Assembly (NCBI RefSeq): GCF_007559435.1
Contig: NZ_VMBP01000005.1
Span: 62,001 to 126,000 of the forward strand
Direction: 5' to 3'
Length of the DNA: 64,000 bases
DNA from: Ancylobacter moscoviensis
Lineage (GTDB): Bacteria; Pseudomonadota; Alphaproteobacteria; Rhizobiales; Xanthobacteraceae
Every line of letters begins with the position of its first letter. The stretch's first letter is position 1. The position numbers and the translations under genes were made by a program. Shown here piece by piece: positions 44,032 to 54,943 of the stretch. The notes beneath the pieces were generated by a model, which saw only the letters and a list, made by a program, of their open reading frames with translations, was not told the DNA's origin and searched no databases.

Positions 44032-44574
44032 TCAGCTTTCGATGGGGACTGGACGGGAAGGATTGGGCGCGCCGGCTGCCGTCAGCGCCAGCCGGTAGGG
44101 GTATTCCCAGGTGTCGGAGAGGTCGTGAAGCTCGCGGGCACCCGGCTGGCGCTGGAAGCCGCAGCGCTCATAGAAGCGGTGGGCGTCGGTGAAGCGCGTA
44201 TCGGTCCACAGCCGGATTTCCGGCGCGCCGGCCGCCTCGGCATGGGCGAAGGCGTGCTCGAACAGGACGCGGGCGACGCCGCGCCGGCGGGCGGTACGGG
44301 CCACGTAGACCTTGAACAGCTCCATCGCCCCGGCCGGCGCGTCCTCGTTGGCGCTGGGGGCGACGGCGAGCGAGCCGATCACGTCGGGTCCGCTCTGCGC
44401 CACCCAGATGATGCCGCCGCGCCCGGCGAAGTGAGTCGCGACGGCGTCGAGCTCGGGAAATTCGGCGGCACGGTCGAAGATGCAGCCGTCATATTCGGAA
44501 AAGGCGGCCTCGATCAGCGCCGCAATGGCATCGCCATCGGCATCCGTTGCCGGTCGAATCAGGAAATCGGTCAC
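44032..44574 (-). CDS. GNAT-family N-acetyltransferase
   Basis: 180 residues: acetyl-CoA-binding motif A in VARTARRRGVARVLFEHAFAHA and motif B in LWTDTRFTDAHRFYERCGFQ. GTG 44574 is chosen because GGAG lies 8 bases upstream and gives VTDFLIRPATDAD; a longer frame to 44688 has no family-like residues. Operonic with the DMT gene, which could export an acetylated product; acceptor unknown. Confidence 0.85.
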   Translation of the reverse strand: MTDFLIRPATDADGDAIAALIEAAFSEYDGCIFDRAAEFPELDAVATHFAGRGGIIWVAQSGPDVIGSLAVAPSANEDAPAGAMELFKVYVARTARRRGVARVLFEHAFAHAEAAGAPEIRLWTDTRFTDAHRFYERCGFQRQPGARELHDLSDTWEYPYRLALTAAGAPNPSRPVPIES

Positions 44575-44776
44575 GTCGGTCACTCCGGCCGGCGCTCGCC
44601 CCGTTTTTCCCGGTATGCGGGTGGGGAGGGGTTCGACGTCGCGGCGCGGGCGGACTATGTTCGGCTGGCCTTCTGGCGTAAAGCTCAATCATTATGCTGA
44701 AGTAGGAATCTGAAGTGACGGCCGGGCGCTTCATCCACGCTCCTCCGTCCCGCAGCCATCCGTCCCGGAGTGCTCA

Positions 44777-45250
44777 ATGAACGCATCCCACCGTGTCGTC
44801 CGTCTGGCGCTCGCCGCCGCCGCTGCCGCTGTCGTCGCCGGCTGCGCCACCCAGCAGGCGGCTCCGCCGGCGCCCGCCCGGCCGCAGTTCACCTCGCCGA
44901 TCTCCGCCCAGCAGGTGGTCGGCAAGTGGGGACTCGCCGCCTATCACCGGCAGGAGGACGCGACGCGTACCGAGGCGCAGGCGCGGCAGGGCTGCCGCCA
45001 GCCCTACGTCATCAACGCCGGCCCCTCGGGTGGCTTCATGATGTATCTGGCCGACGACGCCCAGGCGTCGGAAGTGGTGTCCAAGCAGGTCGGCACCGGC
45101 CCGACCTTCATCGGCCTGCCGGACGAGCCGGCCGGCGCCAAGTCCGACCGCGAGGTGCTGCGCTTCGACGGCCAGATCATGGTGCTCAAGTGGATGGACC
45201 CGGAAGTCGCCGGCCGCTACGGCACCATGGTCTATGTCCGCTGCCCGTAG
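44777..45250 (+). CDS. Lipoprotein of unknown function
   Basis: 157 residues with lipobox VVAGC (Cys23 region) and mature domain of beta strands: QQVVGKWGLAAYHRQEDATR, GPSGGFMMYLADDAQASEVV, FDGQIMVLKWMDPEVAGRYG. The last stretch looks like a small lipocalin/AprI-Inh-type barrel but the call is not secure. Divergent from the GNAT gene. Confidence 0.7.
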   Translation: MNASHRVVRLALAAAAAAVVAGCATQQAAPPAPARPQFTSPISAQQVVGKWGLAAYHRQEDATRTEAQARQGCRQPYVINAGPSGGFMMYLADDAQASEVVSKQVGTGPTFIGLPDEPAGAKSDREVLRFDGQIMVLKWMDPEVAGRYGTMVYVRCP

Positions 45251-45276
45251 GCCGGCGCGGGACTGACGCGCCCTCA

Positions 45277-45306
45277 CGGGAAGCGCTTGCGCGCAAACGC
45301 TTCCCG
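45277..45306. other. 30-base near-perfect palindrome
   Basis: CGGGAAGCGCTTGCG followed directly by CGCAAACGCTTCCCG: 14 of 15 positions pair (C/A mismatch, G-U on the other strand). Between the lipoprotein and the second L,D-transpeptidase gene. No T tract, so terminator, operator or stability element remain open. Confidence 0.5.
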
Positions 45307-45387
45307 ACAAATGCTTGCCGGCGCCTCCGGGAAAGGTTTCGTTAACCATACGGCATCAACCTGTGGTTAATTCCCCGGGGGTGCTGC

Positions 45388-46392
45388 ATGCGCGGTGATT
45401 CGAGCCTCGTTCCGTTACGTCCTTTCCCGCGTTCGCGAGTTCTTCGCGGCCTGTGCGTGGCGGCCTTCGCCGGGCTCGCGTTGGCGGCCGGCGGCGCGGC
45501 ACTCTCGCCGGCGGCGGCGCAGAGCGGCGTCTACGGCTACCAGTCCTCCTACCAGCTCTATTCGCGCGCGGCGGCGGCCGGCGGCTCCGCCTGGCGGCCG
45601 GGTTCCGCCCCGGTCTATCCCTCCGGCACCGTCCATCCCTCTGGCGGCTATGGCGTCTACGGCAATGGCAACGGGCGCGCCGCCTATGGCGCTGCCCCGC
45701 CCGCAGGCCGCACTGGCGCCGATGCCGGCGGCTTCGAGGCCGCGGCTGCGGCGGCGGGCCCGGCCCGGGCGGCCACCGCCGGCGCGGCGCGCGGCGCGAC
45801 CCGACCCTCCGCGGCGGTCGGCCGGGCGGTCGCCCCTGCTGCCGATCCCGAGCCGGCCAGCTACGCCGACGAGCCGGACGACGACTATTATGACGACGCC
45901 GCACCGCCGCTTCCGGTGCATCGCGCCTCGGTGGGCGCGCGCGGCGTCGACCGCAAGTTCGACCGCCACACGGTGCGCTACACCAGCTCCGATCCGGCCG
46001 GCACCGTCATTGTCGATACCGGCGCGCGCTTCCTCTACCTGATCCAGGGCAACGGCACCGCGGTGCGCTACGGCATCGGCGTCGGCAAGGAAGGCTTCCA
46101 GTGGTCGGGCAGCGAGCGCATCAGCCGCAAGGCCGAATGGCCGGAATGGCGCCCGCCGTCCGAGATGATCGACCGCCGTCCCGATCTGCCGCGCGTCATG
46201 CCTGGCGGCGAGGACAACCCGCTCGGCGCCCGCGCGCTCTATCTCGGCAACACGCTCTACCGAATCCACGGCTCGAACGAACCGGACACCATCGGGCAGG
46301 CCGTCTCCTCGGGTTGCATCCGCATGCGCAACCAGGACGTCATCGACCTCTACAACCGCGTCCGCGTCGGCACGCTGGTGCGGGTGATCTGA
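45388..46392 (+). CDS. L,D-transpeptidase with low-complexity linker (YkuD domain)
   Basis: 334 residues. A hydrophobic segment (about 20-46) serves as signal or anchor; residues about 50-180 are rich in Ala, Gly, Tyr and Pro and likely disordered; the YkuD domain follows with catalytic His294 (RIHGSNEP) and Cys310 (SSGCIRMR). It can cross-link peptidoglycan or attach proteins to it. Second such enzyme in the window; unlike the lipoprotein at 19369 it has no lipobox. Confidence 0.92.
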   Translation: MRGDSSLVPLRPFPRSRVLRGLCVAAFAGLALAAGGAALSPAAAQSGVYGYQSSYQLYSRAAAAGGSAWRPGSAPVYPSGTVHPSGGYGVYGNGNGRAAYGAAPPAGRTGADAGGFEAAAAAAGPARAATAGAARGATRPSAAVGRAVAPAADPEPASYADEPDDDYYDDAAPPLPVHRASVGARGVDRKFDRHTVRYTSSDPAGTVIVDTGARFLYLIQGNGTAVRYGIGVGKEGFQWSGSERISRKAEWPEWRPPSEMIDRRPDLPRVMPGGEDNPLGARALYLGNTLYRIHGSNEPDTIGQAVSSGCIRMRNQDVIDLYNRVRVGTLVRVI

Positions 46393-46556
46393 GCCGGCCT
46401 GACGCTCCGGCCGAGGCTCCGCTGGTCGGCGCGATACCGCGCCCCGTCCACCGCATGGCTGCCCCGTAACCACGTCCCGGCCCGCCGCTTGGATGCGCGC
46501 GGCCTCTCCGCTATGGTCCGCCCCGATTTCGGATCGAACGCGGGAGCCGCGAGCAG

Positions 46557-47336
46557 ATGGCTGCGGACAATTTGGCCGACGGCGGCGCTGCCGACACCCA
46601 TTTCGGCTTCCGGACCGTGCCGCTGGGCGAGAAGCAGCGCATGGTCGACGAGGTCTTCCACTCGGTCGCGCGCCGCTACGACCTGATGAACGACCTCATG
46701 TCGCTCGGCCTGCACCGGGCGTGGAAGGACCTTTTGGTCTCGCGCCTGCGCCCGCCGAAGAACGGCCGCTCCTTCAAGCTGCTGGACGTGGCCGGCGGCA
46801 CCGGCGACGTCTCCTTCCGCACCGTCGAGGCGGGCGGGGCGGGCACCAGCGCCACCGTGGCGGACATCAATGGCGGCATGCTGGGCGTCGGCCGCGAGCG
46901 CGCCGCTGCGCTCGGTCTCGCCGACCGGGTGGAGTTCGTCGAGGCGAACGCCGAATCGCTGCCTTTCGCCGACCGCAGCTTCGACGCCGCCACCATCGCC
47001 TTCGGCATCCGCAACGTGCCGCGCATGGACAAGGCGCTTTCCGAGATGCGCCGCGTGCTCAAGCCCGGCGGGCGCTGCTTCGTGCTGGAGTTCTCGCGCG
47101 TCGACGTGCCCGGCCTCGACGCCGTCTACGACGCCTATTCCTTCAAGCTGATCCCCGGCATCGGCCGGCTCGTCACCGGCGACGCCGATTCCTACCAGTA
47201 TCTCGTCGAATCGATCCGCAAGTTTCCGTCGCCGGAAGCCTTTGCCGATCTGATGCGCGGTGCCGGATTCAAGCGTGTCGACTGGACGCCGCTCACCGGC
47301 GGCATCGTCGCGTTGCATTCCGGCGTGCGGATCTGA
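46557..47336 (+). CDS. ubiE: Ubiquinone/menaquinone C-methyltransferase
   Basis: SAM-dependent methylase of the quinone ring, 259 residues. Motif [27 protein letters not shown] and [21 protein letters not shown] are the UbiE signatures. ATG 46557; ubiB begins five bases after the stop, so ubiE-ubiB is a quinone-synthesis operon. Confidence 0.96.
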   Translation: MAADNLADGGAADTHFGFRTVPLGEKQRMVDEVFHSVARRYDLMNDLMSLGLHRAWKDLLVSRLRPPKNGRSFKLLDVAGGTGDVSFRTVEAGGAGTSATVADINGGMLGVGRERAAALGLADRVEFVEANAESLPFADRSFDAATIAFGIRNVPRMDKALSEMRRVLKPGGRCFVLEFSRVDVPGLDAVYDAYSFKLIPGIGRLVTGDADSYQYLVESIRKFPSPEAFADLMRGAGFKRVDWTPLTGGIVALHSGVRI

Positions 47337-47340
47337 CGGC

Positions 47341-48909
47341 GTGGCCAGCCCCTTCGGTGATTATCTGCGTCTCGCCCGTGCCGCCTTCGTGCTGGCACGC
47401 GAAGGTGTGGCCTCGCGCATCGATCCGGCCATGCGCCCGCCCGGTTCCGAGCCGCTCTTCGCCGCCGCGAAGCTCATCGAGCGGCGCGGCCCGGCGTCGA
47501 GCGCCGCCCGCATCGGCGCCGCCCTGTCGCGGCTCGGGCCGTCCTATGTGAAGCTCGGCCAGTTCCTGGCGACGCGGCCGGATGTGGTCGGCCCGCAGCT
47601 TGCCCGCGACCTCGAGCTGCTGCAGGACCGCATGCCGGCCTTCCCGCAGGAGATTGCGGAGGCGACTATCGCCCGCAATTTCGACCGGCCGGCGCTGGAG
47701 ATCTACGGCACCTTCGGCCCGGCGCTCGCCGCCGCCTCCATCGCACAGGTGCATCAGGGCGAGGTCGTCGATCCCGAGGGAACGACGCGCCGCGTCGCGG
47801 TGAAGGTGCTGCGCCCGGATGTGCAGCGCCGCTTCCGCATCGACCTGTCCTCCTTCTACCGCGCCGCCCGGCTCGGCGAGCACAGCTCGCCCGAGGGGCG
47901 CCGGCTCCGGCTGGTCGCGGTCGTCGACACGCTTGCCCGCTCGGTGTCGATGGAGATGGACCTGCGTCTGGAGGCCGCCGCGCTTTCCGAGCTCGCCCAG
48001 AACACCGGCGAGGACGAGGATTTCCGCGTCCCGGCGGTGGATTGGGACCGTACCGGCCGCGAGGTGCTGACCACCGAGTGGATCGACGGCATCAAGCTCA
48101 ACGATCTCGATGCGCTGCGTGCCGCCGGCCACGACTTGCCGCGCCTCGGCCGCATCGTGATGCAGTCCTTCCTGCGCCACGCGCTGCGCGACGGCTTCTT
48201 CCACGCCGACATGCACCCCGGCAATCTCTTCGTCGACGCCGACGGCAAGCTGGTGGCGGTGGATTGCGGCATCATGGGCCGCCTCGGCCCCAAGGAGCGC
48301 CGCTTCCTCGCCGAGATCCTCTACGGCTTCATCACCCGCAACTGGCTGCGCACCGCGCAGGTGCATTTCGAAGCGGGCTATGTGCCCGAGCACCATTCGG
48401 TGGAGGATTTCGCGCAGGCCATCCGCGCCATCGGCGAGCCCATCTATTCGCGCCGCGCCGACCAGATCTCCATGGCCAAGCTGCTCACCCTGCTGTTCGA
48501 GGTGACGGCGCTGTTCGACATGAAGACGCGGCCGGAGCTGCTGCTCCTGCAGAAGACCATGGTCGTGGTCGAGGGCGTCGCGCGCAATCTCGATCCGCAG
48601 CTCGACATGTGGAAGACCTCCGAGCCGGTGGTCCGCAGCTGGATCGAGCGCAATCTCGGTCCCGTGGGGCGGATGGAGGAGGTGGCCGGCGGGCTCGGCG
48701 CGCTCGGCCGCTCGCTCCAGTCGCTGCCGGACCTCGTGGCGCAGGGCCAGCGCATCGCCGCCCAGCTCGACGCCGCCACGCGCGACGGCCTCGCCCTGGC
48801 GCCGGAGACCACCGAGGCCATCGGCCGCGCCGAAGGCCGGGGCAATCGCTGGATGACGGTGGCGCTGTGGGTGATCGCCGCGCTGCTGGCCGGGCACCTG
48901 CTTTTTTGA
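47341..48909 (+). CDS. ubiB: UbiB-family atypical kinase/ATPase for ubiquinone synthesis
   Basis: 522 residues: the KxGQ loop in YVKLGQFLATRPD, the ADxHPGN stretch ADMHPGNLFVDADGKL and catalytic VDCGIMGRL; two C-terminal transmembrane helices (WMTVALWVIAALLAGHLLF at the end). Helps ubiquinone-biosynthesis intermediates leave the membrane. GTG 47341 is the only start near ubiE. Confidence 0.94.
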   Translation: MASPFGDYLRLARAAFVLAREGVASRIDPAMRPPGSEPLFAAAKLIERRGPASSAARIGAALSRLGPSYVKLGQFLATRPDVVGPQLARDLELLQDRMPAFPQEIAEATIARNFDRPALEIYGTFGPALAAASIAQVHQGEVVDPEGTTRRVAVKVLRPDVQRRFRIDLSSFYRAARLGEHSSPEGRRLRLVAVVDTLARSVSMEMDLRLEAAALSELAQNTGEDEDFRVPAVDWDRTGREVLTTEWIDGIKLNDLDALRAAGHDLPRLGRIVMQSFLRHALRDGFFHADMHPGNLFVDADGKLVAVDCGIMGRLGPKERRFLAEILYGFITRNWLRTAQVHFEAGYVPEHHSVEDFAQAIRAIGEPIYSRRADQISMAKLLTLLFEVTALFDMKTRPELLLLQKTMVVVEGVARNLDPQLDMWKTSEPVVRSWIERNLGPVGRMEEVAGGLGALGRSLQSLPDLVAQGQRIAAQLDAATRDGLALAPETTEAIGRAEGRGNRWMTVALWVIAALLAGHLLF

Positions 48910-49011
48910 GCGCCGGTGTGTCTCGGCCGGACGCGATCCGGCATGTTTGGCTTTTTGCGGAAGTTTGCGGCTAGGCTATAGGGGCAGGCCAACCGGTCGC
49001 GGGGACAGTGC

Positions 49012-50241
49012 ATGCTCGCTCAGAAGCGCATTCTGCTGATCATCGGCGGCGGCATCGCCGCCTATAAGAGCCTCGATCTCATCCGCCGGCTGAGCGAGCG
49101 CGGGGCCGCGGTGCGCGTCGTCATGACCGAGGCGGCGCAGCACTTCGTCACCCCGCTGGCGGCCGGTGCGCTCAGCCATGACCGGGTGTTCACCGACCTC
49201 TTCGACCGCGAGGCCGAGCACGATATCGGCCATATCCGCCTGTCGCGCGAGGCCGACCTCATCATCGTCGCCCCCGCCACCGCCGACCTTCTGGCGAAGA
49301 TGGCGCACGGCTTCGCCGACGATCTCGCCACCTGCGTACTGCTCGCCAGCGACAAGAAGGTGCTCGTCGCCCCGGCGATGAACCCGCAGATGTGGGCGCA
49401 TGCCGCCACCCGCCGCAACGCGGCGCGGCTCGCCGCCGACGGCGTCGCCTTCGTCGGTCCCAATGCCGGCGCGATGGCCGAGCGCGGCGAGAACGGGCCG
49501 GGACGCATGGCCGAGCCGCTGGAGATCGTCGCCGCCGCCACGCGCCTGCTGGTGCCCTCGGGTCCGCTGACCGGGCGGCACATCCTCGTCACCTCCGGCC
49601 CGACGCACGAGCCCATCGATCCCGTGCGCTACATCGCCAACCGTTCCTCCGGCAAGCAGGGCCACGCCATCGCCGCCGCCGCCGCCCGTGCCGGCGCGCA
49701 GGTCACGCTCGTCTCCGGCCCGGTGAACCTGCCGGATCCCATCGGGGTCGAGGTGCGCCATGTCGAGAGCGCCCGCGACATGCTGGCGGCGGTGGAAGCC
49801 GCCCTGCCGGCGGATGCCGCCGTCTTCGCCGCCGCCGTGGCCGACTGGCGGGCGGCCAGCGCCGCCGGCGAGAAGATGAAGAAGGACGGCAATGCCATTC
49901 CTCCGCTCGCTCTCGCCGAGAATCCGGACATCCTCGCCACCGTCTCGCACCTGTCGAACCGCCGCCCGCGCCTCGTCGTCGGCTTCGCCGCGGAGACCGA
50001 GAACGTCATCGCCTATGCGCAGGCCAAGCGCGCCCGCAAGGGCTGCGACTGGATCGTCGCCAACGACGTTTCCCAGCGCAGCGGCATCCCCGGCGGGGTG
50101 ATGGGCGGCGACAGCAACGCGGTGCATTTCATCACCGCCGAGGCCGTCGAGCACTGGCCGGAGGCCTCCAAGACCGAGGTGGCCGAACGCCTCGTCGCCC
50201 GCATCGCGGCCACCTTCGGCCCGCTGGAGACCGTCTCGTGA
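49012..50241 (+). CDS. coaBC: Bifunctional phosphopantothenoylcysteine decarboxylase/synthase CoaBC
   Basis: 409 residues. The CoaC half has flavin site [17 protein letters not shown], catalytic His in [10 protein letters not shown], and PAMNPQMW. The CoaB half starts near 190 ([20 protein letters not shown]) and has [17 protein letters not shown]. Makes 4'-phosphopantetheine from 4'-phosphopantothenate for coenzyme A. Its stop overlaps the dut start. Confidence 0.96.
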   Translation: MLAQKRILLIIGGGIAAYKSLDLIRRLSERGAAVRVVMTEAAQHFVTPLAAGALSHDRVFTDLFDREAEHDIGHIRLSREADLIIVAPATADLLAKMAHGFADDLATCVLLASDKKVLVAPAMNPQMWAHAATRRNAARLAADGVAFVGPNAGAMAERGENGPGRMAEPLEIVAAATRLLVPSGPLTGRHILVTSGPTHEPIDPVRYIANRSSGKQGHAIAAAAARAGAQVTLVSGPVNLPDPIGVEVRHVESARDMLAAVEAALPADAAVFAAAVADWRAASAAGEKMKKDGNAIPPLALAENPDILATVSHLSNRRPRLVVGFAAETENVIAYAQAKRARKGCDWIVANDVSQRSGIPGGVMGGDSNAVHFITAEAVEHWPEASKTEVAERLVARIAATFGPLETVS

Positions 50242-50726
50242 GTGCAAGCGCCGTGAGCCCCCGCGTCCCCGTCCTCGTCCTCCCGCACGGCGAGGGCCTG
50301 CCTCTTCCCGACTACGCGACGGAAGGCTCCGCCGGCCTCGACCTCATCGCCGCGCTGCCCGAGGACGCGCCGCTGACCCTCGCCCCGCTCGCCCGCGCCG
50401 CCGTGCCGACCGGCCTGTGCCTCGCCTTGCCGGAAGGCTACGAGGCGCAGGTGCGCCCGCGCTCCGGCCTCGCCCTCAAGCAGGGTCTGACGGTGCTCAA
50501 CGCGCCCGGCACGGTCGATTCCGACTATCGCGGCGAGGTGAAGGTACTGCTGATCAACCTCAGCGACGCGCCCGTCGTGCTGGAGCGCGGCCAGCGCATC
50601 GCCCAGATGGTGGTGGCGCCGGTGACCCGGATTAAGCTGGTCGAAACCGGGAATTTGAACGAAACAACACGCGGTAGCGGTGGATTCGGTTCGACGGGGC
50701 TCGACGGGCGGCAAATATCGCGGTAG
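50238..50726 (+). CDS. dut: dUTP diphosphatase
   Basis: Homotrimeric dUTPase, 162 residues: motifs [34 protein letters not shown], and [13 protein letters not shown] 50238 overlaps coaBC by four bases (GTGA), the usual coaBC-dut coupling. Keeps dUTP low and supplies dUMP for thymidylate synthesis. Confidence 0.95.
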   Translation: MSASAVSPRVPVLVLPHGEGLPLPDYATEGSAGLDLIAALPEDAPLTLAPLARAAVPTGLCLALPEGYEAQVRPRSGLALKQGLTVLNAPGTVDSDYRGEVKVLLINLSDAPVVLERGQRIAQMVVAPVTRIKLVETGNLNETTRGSGGFGSTGLDGRQISR

Positions 50727-50735
50727 CCAGAGGTC

Positions 50736-51179
50736 ATGCCGCGTCTGTCCGACAAAAGTCTCCTCGCCATTGCCGCCGTCGTCGACGTCGCGCTGCACGC
50801 GCGCGGCATGCCGGTGGCCGCCAAGGCGCTGGCCGCCCGCCACGAGCTGCCGCCCCGCCATCTCGAGCCCGTCCTGCAGGCGCTGGTCCATGCCGGCGTG
50901 CTCAAGGGCGTGCGCGGCCCGCGCGGCGGCTACGAGCTGGCGCGCGAGCGCCGGCGCATCACCGTGGCGGAGGTCGTCCGGGTGGTGGAAGCGGAGAGCG
51001 ACGAGGCGCTCGACAGCTTCCCGCCCATCGTGCGCGATATCGTCCAGCCCGCCGTCGCGGAGGCGGAGCGGGCCTTCGAGGCGGCGCTCGACGCGGTGAC
51101 CGTCGAGGACCTCTGTCGCTCGGCGGCACAGAACACGCTGCGCAAGGGTTTGCCGGAAGGCATAGATTTTACGATCTAA
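50736..51179 (+). CDS. Rrf2-family regulator, CymR-like
   Basis: 147 residues with an N-terminal winged helix (SLLAIAAVVDVALHARGMPV; recognition helix HELPPRHLEPVLQALVHAGV) and a dimerisation helix. Rrf2 proteins such as IscR and NsrR carry three Cys for a cluster; here only Cys127 exists, so no Fe-S site. That and the next gene (cysK) point to a CymR-type sensor of cysteine status. A short dyad CGAC-N5-GTCG (51202-51214) before cysK might be an operator. Confidence 0.88.
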   Translation: MPRLSDKSLLAIAAVVDVALHARGMPVAAKALAARHELPPRHLEPVLQALVHAGVLKGVRGPRGGYELARERRRITVAEVVRVVEAESDEALDSFPPIVRDIVQPAVAEAERAFEAALDAVTVEDLCRSAAQNTLRKGLPEGIDFTI

Positions 51180-51300
51180 AACTGTTCAAATTTTGTTTTC
51201 TCGACTTGATGTCGTGAATATGGTAGCCCTGCCGGCGAAAACCGTTCGCCAATAACGGGCTAGGGCGAAGGCCCCGGCCCCCGCTTGCTGGAGGCACCCA

Positions 51301-52281
<981 letters not shown>

Positions 52282-52417
52282 CACTTCGGGCGGCCGGCGG
52301 CGCCTCCGGCCCTTCTAGTGCGACTCCCGCTTCGGTAAAGTCTCGGTGATTCGGTGTTCGTCCGCGAGGCGTGCACCGGCCGAGGGGACGGCAGTCGGCA
52401 AGGGGAGGCGGGCGCGG

Positions 52418-54940
52418 ATGGCGCATCCGGCCGGCAAGGGCGGAGCTGGTAACGGAAGCTGGGGCGAAGGGCGCCGCGCGGCGCGCGCCGTCGCCCTGTC
52501 CGGCCTCGCGCTCCCGTCCCTGCTCAGTTCCGGCGCCCTCGCGCAGGCCGCGCCTCCCGCCTCGTCGGAGGTCTTCGCCGTCCTCGCGGTGCAGGAGCCG
52601 AGCACGCTGATCGGCCTTGCTCTGGTCGTCGGCCTCATCGTCTTCGCCACCACCACCGCCATCGTCCATCTGCGTTTCCGCCGCCAGTCGCTGCACCGCG
52701 AGGCCGAGGCGTTCGGCGAGATTTCCCGGCTCGAAGCCCAGATCGACGAGGCACGCGCCCTGCTGATGGCCGAGCCGCAGATCGTCGTCGTCTGGCGCGA
52801 TCCCGCCGCCGATCCCGAGGTCATCGGCAACACCCCCGCCTTCACCGGCGTCGCCGCCCCCGCCCGCATCCTCGCCTTCGGCTCCTGGCTCACGCCGGCC
52901 TCGGCGCGCGAGATCGAGGCGGCGGTGGACCGTCTGCGCAGCCGTGGCACGCCGCTCGCCGCCACCCTCGCCACGCAGGACGGCCGTTTCGTCGAGGTGG
53001 ACGGGCGCCCCGTCGGCTCGGCCGTGGTGCTGCGCCTGCGCGACATCACCGGCGTGCGGCTCGATCAGGCGCGCCTGCAGGAAGCCTATCGCGCTCTCGA
53101 TGAGGAAAGCTCGGCGATGCGCACCCTGCTCGACGCGCTCCCCGCGCCGGTCTGGATCGGCGGGGAGGGCGGCCGGCTGCGCTGGAGCAACGCCGCCTAT
53201 GCGCATGCGGTGGAAGCCCGGGACGGGCAGGACGCCGCGCTTCGCGACCTTTCGCTGCTCGATCAGCAGAGCCGTGCCCAGGCGCAGAAGGCGCATGCCG
53301 CCTATCTGCCCTTCAAGGCGCGCCTGCCGGTGGTCGTCGCCGGCTCGCGCCACGTGCTCGACGTGCTGGAGGTTCCCGCCGGCGGTGGCGCGGCCGGCAT
53401 CGCGCTCGATGCGACGGAAGCCGAAACGGTGCGGGCCGAGCTTGCCCATGTCGTCGGTGCGCACCGGCGCACGCTGGACCAGCTTGCCACCGCCGTGGCG
53501 ATCTTCGGCGCCGACCAGCGCCTCGTCTTCCACAACGCCGCCTATGCCAGCCTGTTCGAGCTCGATCCGGCCTTCCTCGACGACCGCCCGACCGACGGCG
53601 CGGTGCTCGACCGGCTGCGCGCCGCCCGCCGCCTGCCCGAACAGGCGGATTTCCGCGTGTGGCGCGAGGATCTGCATTCCGCCTACCGCGCCATCGAGCC
53701 GCGCGAGCACTGGTGGCACCTGCCGGGCGGGCGCACGCTGCGCGTCGTCACGGCGCCGAACCCCGAAGGCGGCATCACCTATCTGTTCGACGAGGTGACG
53801 GAGCGCCTCGCGCTGGAAAGTCGCTACAATTCGCTCACCCGCATCCAGAGCGAGACGCTGGACGCGCTGGCCGAGGCCGTGGCGGTGTTCGGCAGCGACG
53901 GCCGGCTCGGTCTCTCCAATTCCGCTTTCGGCCGGCTCTGGCACCTCGACGCGGCCATGCTCGATTCCCATCCGCACATCGACGCCGTGGCGCAGGCGTG
54001 CCGGCCGCTCACCACCGATGTTTCCGTGTGGACGCGGCTCGGCGCCGCCGTCACCGGCATCGAGGCGCGCGTGCCGATGGAATTCCGCATGGAGCGCAGC
54101 GACGGCACGATCCTCGACGGCTCCACCCAGCCGCTGCCGGACGGCGGCACGCTGGTCACGCTGCGCGACGTCACCGACACCGTGCATGTCGAGCGCGCGC
54201 TGGTGGAGCGCAACGAGGCGCTCGTCGCCGCCGACCACCTCAAGAGCACCTTCGTCAGCCACGTCTCCTACGAGCTGCGCTCACCGCTCACCACCATCAT
54301 CGGCTTCGCGCAGCTCCTCGACGACACCGGCATCGGCCCGCTCAACACCAAGCAGCGCGCCTATGTGAACCACATCACCGAGAGCTCGGCGGCGCTGCTC
54401 GCCATCATCAATGACATTCTCGACCTCGCCACCATCGACGCCGGCGCCATGGCTCTCGACCTCGCCGATGTCGATGTGCGGGCGGCGATGGAAGCGGCCG
54501 CCGAGGGCGTGCGCGACCGTCTTGCCGAGGGTGGCATCCGCTTGTCCATCGAGCTGCAGAACGCCGCCGGCAGCTTCCGTGCCGATGCCAAGCGGGTGCG
54601 GCAGATCCTCTACAATCTGCTGTCGAACGCCGTCGGTTTCGCGCCGGAGGGGTCCGCCGTCACGCTCTCGGCCGAGCGCCGCGACGACAAGGTGATCTTC
54701 CGGGTCCGCGACATGGGGCCGGGCATTCCGCCGGAGATCGGCGCCCGCATCTTCGACCGCTTCGAGAGCCACACGGCCGGCTCGCGCCATCGCGGCGTCG
54801 GGCTCGGGCTGTCCATCGTCCGGTCGCTGGTGGCGCTGCATGGCGGCACGGTGAGCATCGCCCCGGCGCAGGGCGGCGGCACGCTCGTCACCTGCACCTT
54901 CCCGCTGGAAGCCGGCGCGAGCCGGGACGCGGCGGAGTAA
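52418..54940 (+). CDS. divL: DivL-type PAS-containing tyrosine pseudokinase (cell-cycle regulator)
   Basis: 840 residues. Two hydrophobic segments near the N-terminus (about 23-43 and 63-85), several PAS-like repeats, then a dimerisation helix and a C-terminal HATPase domain (N box ILYNLLSNAVGFAPEG, G1 DMGPGIPP, G2 GVGLGLSIV). In the phospho-acceptor box the His is replaced by Tyr618 (VSYELRSPL, codon 54269-54271), the mark of DivL, which modulates CckA-CtrA signalling. Start ATG 52418 has GGGGAGG upstream. It is followed by the tsaE-amgK gene after three bases. Confidence 0.9.
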   Translation: MAHPAGKGGAGNGSWGEGRRAARAVALSGLALPSLLSSGALAQAAPPASSEVFAVLAVQEPSTLIGLALVVGLIVFATTTAIVHLRFRRQSLHREAEAFGEISRLEAQIDEARALLMAEPQIVVVWRDPAADPEVIGNTPAFTGVAAPARILAFGSWLTPASAREIEAAVDRLRSRGTPLAATLATQDGRFVEVDGRPVGSAVVLRLRDITGVRLDQARLQEAYRALDEESSAMRTLLDALPAPVWIGGEGGRLRWSNAAYAHAVEARDGQDAALRDLSLLDQQSRAQAQKAHAAYLPFKARLPVVVAGSRHVLDVLEVPAGGGAAGIALDATEAETVRAELAHVVGAHRRTLDQLATAVAIFGADQRLVFHNAAYASLFELDPAFLDDRPTDGAVLDRLRAARRLPEQADFRVWREDLHSAYRAIEPREHWWHLPGGRTLRVVTAPNPEGGITYLFDEVTERLALESRYNSLTRIQSETLDALAEAVAVFGSDGRLGLSNSAFGRLWHLDAAMLDSHPHIDAVAQACRPLTTDVSVWTRLGAAVTGIEARVPMEFRMERSDGTILDGSTQPLPDGGTLVTLRDVTDTVHVERALVERNEALVAADHLKSTFVSHVSYELRSPLTTIIGFAQLLDDTGIGPLNTKQRAYVNHITESSAALLAIINDILDLATIDAGAMALDLADVDVRAAMEAAAEGVRDRLAEGGIRLSIELQNAAGSFRADAKRVRQILYNLLSNAVGFAPEGSAVTLSAERRDDKVIFRVRDMGPGIPPEIGARIFDRFESHTAGSRHRGVGLGLSIVRSLVALHGGTVSIAPAQGGGTLVTCTFPLEAGASRDAAE

Positions 54941-54943
54941 CCG

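Noticed and set aside
52290..52310. GGCCGG...CCGGCC inverted repeat after cysK as a terminator
   Set aside because: The arms are short and there is no T tract; such pairs are frequent in GC-rich DNA.
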